DNA of 64,000 nucleotides, from the NCBI RefSeq assembly GCF_001976065.1, contig NZ_MNAH01000003.1, forward strand, positions 124,001 to 188,000. Direction: 5' to 3'. This stretch comes from Pseudomonas putida. Its GTDB lineage: Bacteria > Pseudomonadota > Gammaproteobacteria > Pseudomonadales > Pseudomonadaceae. Within the stretch, counting starts at the first letter, position 1. Every line of letters starts with the position of its first letter. Positions 54,782 to 63,096 of the stretch are shown piece after piece. Under the pieces are notes generated by a model that saw only the letters and a list, made by a program, of their open reading frames with translations, ran no database searches and was not told the origin of the DNA. The translations under genes and the position numbers were made by a program.

Positions 54782-54955
54782 GCCTCATACCTCGGATTGT
54801 TCAACAATCGGTAAAGAATGAGTAATCACTATTCGTGCCATATTTCATTGGCGTTTGGATCAAGTTCGACGCATCTGCATGCTTTTTAGAAATAGAAGTA
54901 CAGTCACCATCCAATTTTCATTGGTTAATATGGCGCATTGATGTGGAGATATCAG

Positions 54956-55528
54956 ATGCGTTACTCGCAGGACCATAAAGCCCAGACCAACAAACGCATC
55001 ATCAAGGAAGCTTCCGTGCGCTTTCGCCGAGACGGCATTGGCGCGACCGGCCTGCAGCCCCTGATGAAAGCGCTGGGCTTGACCCACGGAGGCTTTTACT
55101 CACACTTCAAGTCCAAGGATGAACTGGTGGAAAAAGCGTTACAGGCCGCCGGGGATGAAGTGGACGTCCGATGCGCCGAGCTGTTCGCCCAGGACCGTCC
55201 GCTGGAGGCGTTCATCAATGCCTATCTGTCCGAATGGCACCAGACTTCGCCCCACGAAGGCTGCCCGCTGCCGACCATGTCGTCGGAACTCGGCCTGCGC
55301 GGCCAGCCGAGCCCGACTTCAGACGCGGTACTCCAGGCACGACTGCGCCAGATTCAAGGCACGCTCGAGGGTGAAAACACCGAGCACCGCAGCATCGTCA
55401 TCATGTCCACACTGATCGGCGCGCTGTTGCTATCGCGCAGCGTCGAGAACCCCGAACTGGCCGCCGAGATTCTCGAGGTGACACGCACCTGGCTCAATCT
55501 GTCCGGGACTAGCCAACCCAGCGCTTGA
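54956..55528 (+). CDS. TetR-family transcriptional regulator
   Basis: A 190-residue regulator with the N-terminal HTH (about residues 10-55; G-L-Q-P-L-M-K-A-L-G-L-T-H-G-G-F-Y-S-H-F). The ATG at 54956 has GGAG seven bases upstream; earlier in-frame starts lack this. Its last 20 bases overlap the end of the FabF-like gene running the other way. Its target is likely the SDR-FabF operon or itself; no operator is evident. Confidence 0.88.
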   Translation: MRYSQDHKAQTNKRIIKEASVRFRRDGIGATGLQPLMKALGLTHGGFYSHFKSKDELVEKALQAAGDEVDVRCAELFAQDRPLEAFINAYLSEWHQTSPHEGCPLPTMSSELGLRGQPSPTSDAVLQARLRQIQGTLEGENTEHRSIVIMSTLIGALLLSRSVENPELAAEILEVTRTWLNLSGTSQPSA

Positions 55529-56783
55529 ACAGCACGCTGGCATTGACCCCGCCAAACCCGAAACCGTTGGACAGCGCGTACTCGATCGCCATCGGTCGAG
55601 CCTGGCCATGGACAATGTCCACGCCCTCGGAAGCCGGGTCCGGGTTATCGAAATTGAGGGTCGCCGGCACGATCTGATCGCGGATCGCCAGCAACGTGAA
55701 AATGGCTTCGATGCCACCGGCGGCACCGAGCAAGTGCCCGGTGGCCGATTTGGTCGATGTCACCGCAATGCCGTTGTTCGCACCGAACAGTGCCTTGATG
55801 GCAGCCAACTCACCCAGGTCTCCCACTGGCGTCGAAGTAGCGTGCGCATTCAGGTGCTGAACCTGCTCCGGCGAGATTCCTGCCTGCGCCAATGCCAATG
55901 ACATGGCGCGACGAGCGCCACTGCCATCCTCAGGCCCCGCGGTCAGGTGATAGGCATCAGCACTGGTGCCATAACCGACCACTTCTGCCAGGGGCTGAGC
56001 GCCCCGGGCCAAGGCATGTTCCAGGGATTCAACCACCAGCAGGCCCGAACCCTCGCCCATGACAAAGCCATCGCGGTCCCGATCGAACGGTCGCGAGGCG
56101 CGCTCCGGGGTGTCGTTGAACGCGCTGGACAAGGCACGCGCCGCCGCAAAGCCGGCCAGACTGACCCGATCGATCGCCGCCTCCGCCCCGCCACACACCG
56201 CAATATCCGCCTCGCCGCAACGAATCAGCCGCACCGCATCGCCAATGGCCTGGACGCCGGCCGCACAGGCCGTGACCGGCGCACCCAGCGGGCCCTTGAA
56301 CCCATGCTGGATCGACACATGACCCGCCGCCAGGTTGACCAGGAACGAAGGAATGGTGAACGGCGACAAACGTCGCGGCCCGCGGCTGTCCGTGGTGCGC
56401 ACCGCATCGGCAATCGCGCCGAAACCACCGACGCCGGAACCGATGATGGTGGCCGTGCGCTCCTGGGCCTCGGCGGTTTGCGCCTGCCAACCCGCTTGCT
56501 CGATAGCCTGACGCGCCGCCTCCATGGCAAACAGGATGAACCGATCCATCTTCTTCTGTTCTTTGGGCGCAGTAGCCCGATCAGGGTCGAAACCCGCCTC
56601 AGGATCCTCTGCCAGCGTCGGCACTGCCCCGCCGACACTGGTCGGCAGGTCCGCCACCACCTCGGCTGGCAAGTTGCGCAGCCCTGAACGCCCGGCCAAC
56701 AGCCGCGTCCAGACCGCTTCGACGCCACTACCCAGGGGAGACACCAGCCCCATGCCTGTCACTACCACTCGACGATCACTCAT
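55509..56783 (-). CDS. FabF-like beta-ketoacyl-ACP synthase II
   Basis: The 424-residue thiolase-fold synthase has the Cys-His-His triad: V-T-A-C-A-A-G near residue 170, N-A-H-A-T-S-T-P near residue 312 and S-A-T-G-H-L-L-G-A-A-G-G near residue 350. It extends acyl-ACP with malonyl-ACP. It lies apart from the fab genes, with an SDR and a TetR gene, so it is probably a dedicated enzyme for a side pathway rather than the housekeeping FabF. The final bases overlap the TetR gene tail to tail. Confidence 0.9.
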   Translation of the reverse strand: MSDRRVVVTGMGLVSPLGSGVEAVWTRLLAGRSGLRNLPAEVVADLPTSVGGAVPTLAEDPEAGFDPDRATAPKEQKKMDRFILFAMEAARQAIEQAGWQAQTAEAQERTATIIGSGVGGFGAIADAVRTTDSRGPRRLSPFTIPSFLVNLAAGHVSIQHGFKGPLGAPVTACAAGVQAIGDAVRLIRCGEADIAVCGGAEAAIDRVSLAGFAAARALSSAFNDTPERASRPFDRDRDGFVMGEGSGLLVVESLEHALARGAQPLAEVVGYGTSADAYHLTAGPEDGSGARRAMSLALAQAGISPEQVQHLNAHATSTPVGDLGELAAIKALFGANNGIAVTSTKSATGHLLGAAGGIEAIFTLLAIRDQIVPATLNFDNPDPASEGVDIVHGQARPMAIEYALSNGFGFGGVNASVLFKRWVG

Positions 56784-56814
56784 ACCGCAACCACCTCATA
56801 CCGGTTCGCCCGCG

Positions 56815-57609
56815 TCATTTGTAACGCGCGGCAGCCTTGCTTTTGGAAAGGTTAGGCGCCATGACGAGACGCGCCGCCACAAATGCATCCCAGTCGCCCG
56901 CATTCGGCAAGGAAGGAATGGTCACCAACTCACCCTGATCCAGACCCGCCAGGGCCGCATCGACCATCTCCCCCGCCTCCATGACCATCTCCTCGGGAAT
57001 CTGCGAAGCATCGATACCCGAGCGCTCCCAGATCTCGGTACGCGTCACCCCTGGCAACACAGCCTGGACCTTGACGCCGGTGCCGTCGAGCTCGGCGTTC
57101 AGCGACTGGGTCAGACTCAACACATACGCCTTGCTCGCGCTGTACGTCGCATTAAAACGCTCGGGAAACAACGCCACCACCGATGCAATGTTGATGATCG
57201 TACCCCGCCCCGCCTTGGCAAAACCCGCCGCCGCAGCCGACGCCAACCGCGTGACCGCCGTGATATTCAATTGAATCATACGCTCCAGCTGGTCCAGATC
57301 GGCATTGGCCAACAACCCATCCGCCGCCACTCCCGCATTGTTCAACAACAGGCTGATGCTCGAATCACTGCGCAAACGCTGCTCAAGCTTCAGCACGTCA
57401 TCCCTCCGCGTCAAATCCGCCCTGAGCACCTCGACCTGCACACCATGGGCATCACGCAACGCGCTCGCCGCCGCTTCAAGCCGCTCCAGATCACGAGCGA
57501 CCAACAACAAATCAAAACCACGCGCCGCCAGGCGCTGCGCGTAGATAGCGCCGATACCGGATGAGGCGCCGGTGACGAGGGCGGTGCCTTGGGACTGAAG
57601 GGGAGTCAT
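56815..57609 (-). CDS. Short-chain dehydrogenase/reductase (SDR)
   Basis: The 264-residue classical SDR has the cofactor loop T-G-A-S-S-G-I-G near residue 14, N-N-A-G near residue 90, the catalytic serine region I-N-I-A-S-V-V near 140 and Y-S-A-S-K near residue 155. Arginines after the second strand (V-A-R-D) suggest NADP preference. AAGGAG precedes the ATG. It is followed by the FabF-like gene 31 bases on, forming an operon that could reduce 3-ketoacyl chains. Substrate unknown. Confidence 0.9.
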   Translation of the reverse strand: MTPLQSQGTALVTGASSGIGAIYAQRLAARGFDLLLVARDLERLEAAASALRDAHGVQVEVLRADLTRRDDVLKLEQRLRSDSSISLLLNNAGVAADGLLANADLDQLERMIQLNITAVTRLASAAAAGFAKAGRGTIINIASVVALFPERFNATYSASKAYVLSLTQSLNAELDGTGVKVQAVLPGVTRTEIWERSGIDASQIPEEMVMEAGEMVDAALAGLDQGELVTIPSLPNAGDWDAFVAARLVMAPNLSKSKAAARYK

Positions 57610-57775
57610 GTGGTTGCTCCTTGGAAATGCCAGAGGAATGGATAGATAGGCGCCAGATCTCAGCGCGTTTGAGCGGACAGGTTATTTATTATATGCATAA
57701 TTTATTTGCTGTATGATAGCCGTAATTTTTTCAGTGCCGACGAAAGGCAAAACCTCGCAGCAATGCCCCAGAATC

Positions 57776-57843
57776 GAGTAGGAGGCGGATTTACATCCGC
57801 CGTCCTCTCACACCACCGTACGTACGGATCCGTATACGGCGGT
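57776..57843 (-). other. Group II intron 3' end (domains V-VI), remnant
   Basis: On the minus strand the sequence GAACCGCCGTATACGG, then GTACGTACGGTGGTGTG, then a GGCGGAT/ATCCGCC stem and CTACTCGAT is the characteristic end of a bacterial group II intron: catalytic domain V and the domain VI branch stem. It follows directly on the maturase fragment. Confidence 0.75.
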
Positions 57844-58290
57844 TCAAGCTATGCGATTAAGCCGGTTAACCGTATCCAGTATTGAGACCAGTCCAACCTG
57901 ATCCCACAGTTTCTTCGGTAGCGCTTGATTCATATGTGCAGCGCCGGAGCTCCACCATGGGCCACGGCCATTGAACGCCGATATGCAGGCGCGCCCCCTG
58001 CTGAGCCCTAGGCGTATCAGGTTACGAGCTCTTGTTGAGGGCTGCTTCCATTGACGCCAGACGGCGCAGCGCAGCTTACGACGCACCCAACCATCCAGAC
58101 TTTCAAGGGGCCGCTTGCTCTGACTGAGTTTGAAATAGCCTGCCCAACCACGAAATACAGGATTTATTCGCTCAATGTCGGTTGCCATCTTGCAACCCCG
58201 CGCTCCGCGCAGTAGGCCTCTAAGTCGGTCGCGCAAACGATCCAGGCTCATTGTTGCCACTCTCAGTCTCGGCTGCTGATGCCAGCTCAT
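57844..58290 (-). pseudogene. Group II intron reverse transcriptase/maturase, C-terminal fragment
   Basis: About 148 residues open, of which the part I-N-P-V-F-R-G-W-A-G-Y-F (about 43-54), S-L-D-G-W-V-R-R-K-L-R (about 63-74) and the C-terminal W-W-S-S-G region are the maturase X (GIIM) domain of intron-encoded proteins. The reverse-transcriptase part is absent; upstream the frame is stopped, and 58300-58456 looks like other, unmatched sequence. The element cannot move by itself. Confidence 0.8.
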
Positions 58291-58548
58291 CCCATAGCCT
58301 GGCTACAGGATAGCGGCATATGCCGTTTATGGAGCATCTTGGTAGAAGACGTGGTAGCCGATAGTCAGGGTTCGCTTCGCCCATAGCTCTCGCCCCATCA
58401 GGACTTGGCTTTGCCGTCGCTCGCACTCCCCAACATAGAACGCTGTGATTCACCAAATGATGATCGGAGGGGCCGAGATTGCAGTAGAACGACCCCAGAT
58501 AATCCTCTAGAATTTTGGGCTGCCAAAATTATAGTGGATTAGAGACGC

Positions 58549-59739
58549 ATGACGAGGCGTAAAACAGCAATAACATTAGCCCTGATAATCGCCGGAATCG
58601 GCAGCATCGGTTATTTAATATACGACGAGTTCACACGCACAAAAACGATTGTTTTCCGCCAGAACCCTGAACCCATCCGAGTTGCACACGACGTAAGCAT
58701 AACGAAGGTTTCCATCAGCGTGCCAGGCTTCAAGTACGGTGGGTTTGCTGACTATTGCATCGGAACCTGGCGGAAGGAGTCTGATCCCTACCCAGTTAAG
58801 TATCCGATATTAGGTCGCGGCGGTTTCTTGGAGCCTTTGTGCTTTAACACCGTGAGGACGAAGGCAACCCCCGGTTGGGTTTATCCTACGGGCCCAGTGG
58901 AAGGTCCCGTATTTGTTCCCGCTGGAGATTGGAACCAATTTGTCGATCTAACGGCATCGCCAATTTATGTCCCTAAGGGCACATTGCTTACCTGCAACTC
59001 GCTTGGCACCGTTAGTTCAGTTCTTCCTTCCGGGAGTATGGATGGCACCTGTACCATTGAATACACGCGGTACAAGCCCAACTCCCCTCGATATCGCTTC
59101 CTGCGCCTGCCCTACTACGACCAGATGTTTAGCGCAGATGAACCGATGGCCCCGTCATATTTCCAAAGCTACGCCGGCGGTAAGCCTTTAAATATCGTGA
59201 GCGCTGTCGCCTACATCGGGAACAACCTTCATACCTCGGCAATGGATGCCTGCCTTACTCATGAGAGGAATGGCAAGGTGATCGAACGGTTCTGTTTCCC
59301 GCCATCCGATCAGGACTCACCTGGCCAGGTTCCTGTTAATTGGACAATTAATGACGGCGAGCGGTTGAGCCTCGAATGTAATTACCCGCCAGAAGACAAG
59401 GTCAGCTCAGGTGATTGCGCTATTTATCTAGTTGCAGAGTTGCCCGAAAATCTGGAACTGTCGCCCGAGAACGCTTTCCGTGATTATGGTGAAGTGCCGC
59501 GTGACTACATCCCTGTTTGGTGTGAGAAAACAGCCAATACCCTAAAAACAGAAGTCATCCACAATCCGATGCTTTGCCTATCCAAAGAGGGCGCCGTTTG
59601 CTCTTTTGAAGAGAAAATGGCGAACTGCCTTGAAACTTTCGACAATAGAGCACATTCGAAGGCCTCGTGCATGAAGGATGATTCGTGCTTCACTTCGTCT
59701 TCGATCGCACGATTTTTCAGCGCACTCCAATTTTGGTAG
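58549..59739 (+). CDS. Cysteine-rich exported or membrane-anchored protein of unknown function
   Basis: A 396-residue protein with an N-terminal hydrophobic helix (about residues 7-24, I-T-L-A-L-I-I-A-G-I-G-S-I-G-Y-L), either an anchor or an uncleaved signal. The rest is predicted to be periplasmic and contains 14 cysteines, many in regularly placed pairs such as C-I-G-T-W, L-T-C-N-S and G-T-C-T-I, suggesting several disulfides and beta-sandwich repeats. No family recognised. The gene sits in a region of decayed mobile DNA between the intron relic and a phage lysis relic, and its AT content is higher than that of the core genes. Confidence 0.65.
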   Translation: MTRRKTAITLALIIAGIGSIGYLIYDEFTRTKTIVFRQNPEPIRVAHDVSITKVSISVPGFKYGGFADYCIGTWRKESDPYPVKYPILGRGGFLEPLCFNTVRTKATPGWVYPTGPVEGPVFVPAGDWNQFVDLTASPIYVPKGTLLTCNSLGTVSSVLPSGSMDGTCTIEYTRYKPNSPRYRFLRLPYYDQMFSADEPMAPSYFQSYAGGKPLNIVSAVAYIGNNLHTSAMDACLTHERNGKVIERFCFPPSDQDSPGQVPVNWTINDGERLSLECNYPPEDKVSSGDCAIYLVAELPENLELSPENAFRDYGEVPRDYIPVWCEKTANTLKTEVIHNPMLCLSKEGAVCSFEEKMANCLETFDNRAHSKASCMKDDSCFTSSSIARFFSALQFW

Positions 59740-59859
59740 TCAATAACGCAAAGCATTCCTCGCACTCCCCCTCACTAGCACGGTGTGCCGGAACACTATT
59801 TCGGCACGCTCGCCAGTGGGTTAAACGAACGCTCACACGCTAACCCCGCTATTATGGAT

Positions 59860-60165
59860 AGGCAATAAGCCTTTACCAGCTCTCCCGCTCTTTTGACAGC
59901 CCGCTGGAACAAGTCAGAGGTCCATTGGGGCGCGGGTAGCTGCCTTGCTTCGTTCGATAGCTGCGGAATTTCCGGCGGCGCAGCTTGCACTGGTACCCAC
60001 TTTTCCTGCTTGAAAGCGCACCCACTCGCCAGCAGCATCAACGCCTACACCGTCAGCACTTGCAATAGCCTGTTGTTGCCTCGCATCATTTACCAACTGG
60101 TTGATTGCCACCAGGGTTGCTCTTCGAATCGGCTTTCACTTTCAGTAGCGGTCCCTTAAAAGACT
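59860..60165 (-). pseudogene. Decayed phage Rz/Rz1 (spanin) lysis cassette
   Basis: On the minus strand one frame begins M-M-R-G-N-N-R-L-L-Q-V-L-T-V at 60089, hits an in-frame TAG, then continues A-L-M-L-L-A-S-G-C-A-F-K-Q-E-K-W-V-P-V, an Rz1 lipoprotein with lipobox. A further frame shift is needed to reach L-T-C-S-S-G-L-S-K-E-R-E-S-W near its end. An overlapping frame encodes R-R-A-T-L-V-A-I-N-Q-L-V-N-D-A-R, typical of Rz. Both are broken, with the Rz N-terminus missing. No other phage genes are nearby. Confidence 0.7.
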
Positions 60166-60251
60166 TTCACTTCTAAGTCACCAGCGAGGCTACCAAAGCC
60201 AAGTTGGTTGTGCCAACGAGCAACGCGCGATACCTGGCACACAAGCCAAAA

Positions 60252-60272
60252 AGGCCGGTCAATGACCGGCCT
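60252..60272 (-). terminator. Rho-independent terminator of comEA
   Basis: A 9-bp perfect stem, AGGCCGGTC / GACCGGCCT, with a 3-base loop; read on the minus strand it is followed by TTTTTGG. It lies 19 bases after the comEA stop. Confidence 0.9.
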
Positions 60273-60290
60273 CCAAGGCTTACCACAAGT

Positions 60291-60626
60291 TTAGTTTACC
60301 TGAAGCTTCTCGCGATTCTTATCCAGGAGCGCCTTGCCGAAACCCTTCACTTCGAGCAACTCGTCGACGGATGCAAACGGGCCATTACTTTCACGATACG
60401 CAACAATCGCCAAAGCTTTGGCCTCCCCTACCCCGGACAACTCACGCTGCAAGGTCGGCGCATCGGCCTTGTTGAGATCCACCTTTGCGGATTGCGCACC
60501 CGCCGAAGCCTCCATCGCCACCGGAGCCTTGGACACTTCCGTCTTGGCCGCAGGCGCGGCGTTAGCAGGGATAGATAGACTGGTGAGCAGGGCAAAAACC
60601 AGGGAATAGAAATAGCCTGTAGGCAT
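60291..60626 (-). CDS. ComEA-family helix-hairpin-helix DNA-binding protein
   Basis: A 111-residue exported protein with a signal peptide (about residues 1-24, ending P-A-N-A-A) and a C-terminal double helix-hairpin-helix domain: V-D-L-N-K-A-D, L-S-G-V-G-E-A-K-A, and V-K-G-F-G-K-A-L-L. Such proteins bind DNA in the periplasm, classically in uptake. The ATG at 60626 has GGAG at good spacing and gives a better signal peptide than the ATG at 60644. It follows wbpM, as is usual at the end of Pseudomonas O-antigen loci. Confidence 0.9.
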   Translation of the reverse strand: MPTGYFYSLVFALLTSLSIPANAAPAAKTEVSKAPVAMEASAGAQSAKVDLNKADAPTLQRELSGVGEAKALAIVAYRESNGPFASVDELLEVKGFGKALLDKNREKLQVN

Positions 60627-60647
60627 AATGACGCTCCATGACATCAG

Positions 60648-60682
60648 TTGAGGAAGCAGCTTTTTCTCAGCTGCTTCCTCAA
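60648..60682. terminator. Strong hairpin between wbpM and comEA
   Basis: A perfect 14-bp stem, TTGAGGAAGCAGCT / AGCTGCTTCCTCAA, with a 7-base loop, between the wbpM stop and the comEA start. There is no T-run on the minus strand, so it could attenuate rather than terminate. Confidence 0.55.
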
Positions 60683-60737
60683 GTTAGGCGATGTAGGGAA
60701 AGAGTCAAAAGTGTGTCTGTTGCCGGATGTGAGACAA

Positions 60738-62732
60738 TCAGGGTTCGAGGCGACGCTGCTGGTAAATCCAGTCGACGATCTCACCGTCGGGGGCGTATCC
60801 GCTCACGGTTTCGCGCAGGAGTTGGCGAACGCGCGCGTAGTCATCGCGCTCAACGGCGCTTAGTAATTCGCTAAGTTTTGCCTTTAGTACGTCCCACGGC
60901 AAATGATCCTCGCTTGCGCTCATTATCATTGGGTGCTGGGTCGCGCTAACGTTGTCACCGATCAACAACTCTTCGTACAGCTTCTCGCCGGGACGAAGCC
61001 CCGTGAATTCGATGGAGATGTCGCCATGCTGGTTTTTTTCAGAACGAATACTCAATCCGGATAGATGAATCATCTTTTCCGCAAGCTCAACGATCTTCAC
61101 AGGTTGCCCCATGTCCAGGACGAAAACATCGCCACCCTGCCCCATCGAACCTGCCTGAATCACTAGTTGTGCTGCTTCAGGAATGGTCATGAAGTAACGC
61201 GTGATTTTCGGATGAGTGACGGTGAGCGGACCACCTGACTTTATTTGTTTGTAAAACAGCGGAATTACCGAGCCAGACGAGCCCAGGACATTACCAAAAC
61301 GCACCATGGTAAAACGGGTCTTATTGACATGGGATACGTTAGTGGTATCGCCGAATAATACTGGGGCCAACTCTCGACTCAGAGCCTGAAGTGTCAACTC
61401 CGCGAGACGCTTGGTACTGCCCATGACATTGGTAGGCCTTACAGCCTTATCCGTTGAAATCAAGACAAAGTTGGCAACACCTGCTTTGAGTGCCGCCTGA
61501 GCAGTGTTAAGCGTGCCGATAACATTGTTGAGAACACCTTCGGCTATGTTGTGCTCGACCATAGGCACGTGCTTATAAGCCGCAGCATGGTACACAGTGT
61601 CCACATGCCAGGTTTTCATGACGTCCAGCAATTTATCCGGGCTGCGCACTGAACCTAAAATAGGTAAGAGGCGCACTGATAGAGACTCACGAGTAATTCG
61701 TTGCTCGAGCTCGGACTGGATGTCGTAAAGATTAAATTCACTGTGCTCAAATAGCAGTAGCGCCGTCGGACCCAGCGTTAGAATTTGCCGACATAGTTCC
61801 GATCCAATTGACCCCCCCGCCCCCGTGACAAGAACTGTTTGACCCTTGATACAATGCTCAAGTAGATCCCCTTGGGCCGGAACGGCATCTCTCCCCAAGA
61901 GGTCTGCGATGTCCACCTCCTGGATATCGTCGACTTTTACTCGGCCGCTGGCTAAATCCATAAAACCGGGGACGCTTCGAACGTGCAGAGGGAAACCTTC
62001 TAGGAAACCAAGAATCTCGCGACGGCGACCTCGACTGACAGACGGGATTGCCAATAGAATTTCCTGAGCGCCGTTGTCATCAATCATCTGCTGAATATGT
62101 TTGGGTTTGTAAACCTGCAGCCCTGCAATAATACGATTACCGATGCTGCTGTCATCATCAATAAACGCGACGGGACGCATAATCCGCCCCATACGTAATG
62201 CCGCAACTAATTGGTTTCCAGCAGCTCCAGCACCATATATCGCAACCTTGGGTAGTCCGTCATCTCGATTGGTAAAAGGTACGTGCTGCACCGCAGAAAA
62301 CCAATCTCCCAAAAAATATTGACGCATAGCCAATCGCAACCCACCCACCATGATTAGGCTTAACCACCAATAGTTGAAAACCACTGAACGCGGAACAATA
62401 GTCTGGTGATTGCTGTATAGGTATACGACTACGCCAAGGATCAAAGCAGACAAGCTGACTGCCTTGATAATCGTGATCAACGCATCATTCCCGAAATACC
62501 GCATTACGGCGCGATACATCCCGAAACGAATGAATAAAGGAATGGCGACTATCGGAGCACTTAAAAACAACCAGGAATGGACAATGAGTGGGTTGACCAT
62601 ATCATCAATGCCGAGGCGCACCAAAAAGGCTAACCACAGGGCGGCCCACACTAGCACGACGTCAGTTAAAACCTGAATGAGTCGCTTCTGACGACGTGGT
62701 AGCCCCAGTAACAGTGCGCGTAACTTATCCAT
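60738..62732 (-). CDS. wbpM: WbpM/CapD-type nucleotide-sugar 4,6-dehydratase
   Basis: 664 residues. Four or so membrane helices come first (about 10-135), then a CoA-binding-like Rossmann region V-A-I-Y-G-A-G-A-A-G-N-Q (about 160-172), then the catalytic SDR domain with V-L-V-T-G-A-G-G-S-I-G-S-E near residue 290 and A-A-A-Y-K-H-V-P near 380. WbpM-type enzymes convert UDP-GlcNAc to the 4-keto-6-deoxy sugar at the start of QuiNAc/FucNAc O-antigen sugars. The ATG at 62732 is used; a GTG at 62747 adds five residues. Its place at the distal end of an O-antigen cluster, before comEA, is standard in Pseudomonas. Confidence 0.92.
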   Translation of the reverse strand: MDKLRALLLGLPRRQKRLIQVLTDVVLVWAALWLAFLVRLGIDDMVNPLIVHSWLFLSAPIVAIPLFIRFGMYRAVMRYFGNDALITIIKAVSLSALILGVVVYLYSNHQTIVPRSVVFNYWWLSLIMVGGLRLAMRQYFLGDWFSAVQHVPFTNRDDGLPKVAIYGAGAAGNQLVAALRMGRIMRPVAFIDDDSSIGNRIIAGLQVYKPKHIQQMIDDNGAQEILLAIPSVSRGRRREILGFLEGFPLHVRSVPGFMDLASGRVKVDDIQEVDIADLLGRDAVPAQGDLLEHCIKGQTVLVTGAGGSIGSELCRQILTLGPTALLLFEHSEFNLYDIQSELEQRITRESLSVRLLPILGSVRSPDKLLDVMKTWHVDTVYHAAAYKHVPMVEHNIAEGVLNNVIGTLNTAQAALKAGVANFVLISTDKAVRPTNVMGSTKRLAELTLQALSRELAPVLFGDTTNVSHVNKTRFTMVRFGNVLGSSGSVIPLFYKQIKSGGPLTVTHPKITRYFMTIPEAAQLVIQAGSMGQGGDVFVLDMGQPVKIVELAEKMIHLSGLSIRSEKNQHGDISIEFTGLRPGEKLYEELLIGDNVSATQHPMIMSASEDHLPWDVLKAKLSELLSAVERDDYARVRQLLRETVSGYAPDGEIVDWIYQQRRLEP

Positions 62733-63096
62733 AACTCCGTCGTACACCTCGAACCGCTCCCCTATTGATCGTGTTGACGAGTGAACGTCCCCTGACGCAC
62801 TCGTTACTTGAAAATCTATGAATCAGGTCTCCAAAAATCTGAAAAACCAGTTGCGCCATTAAGGGGGCTGAATGCAATCGCCAATCCACCAGCGCGCGGC
62901 CTGTGCTCGGAATGCAAACTGGAGCCGTTGGAACCTACATCAGACTGCCGCCAGAGCATTACGCTCTCTAGCGTCTTACTGCCATCTAAGCCGAAACTTC
63001 AGGCAAATTTACAACCTGAATGGAAAAATTGGGATCAGGCCTGCACCCGGCAAGACACTGATCCGTTCCCCAGTAGATTGTAAGACAAAAACCAGC
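62733..63096. other. Intergenic region upstream of wbpM
   Basis: About 364 bases with no supportable gene; the short open frames here lack ribosome sites. It must contain either the wbpM promoter or an unseen read-through from the aminotransferase gene. No promoter or operator was convincing. Confidence 0.35.
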
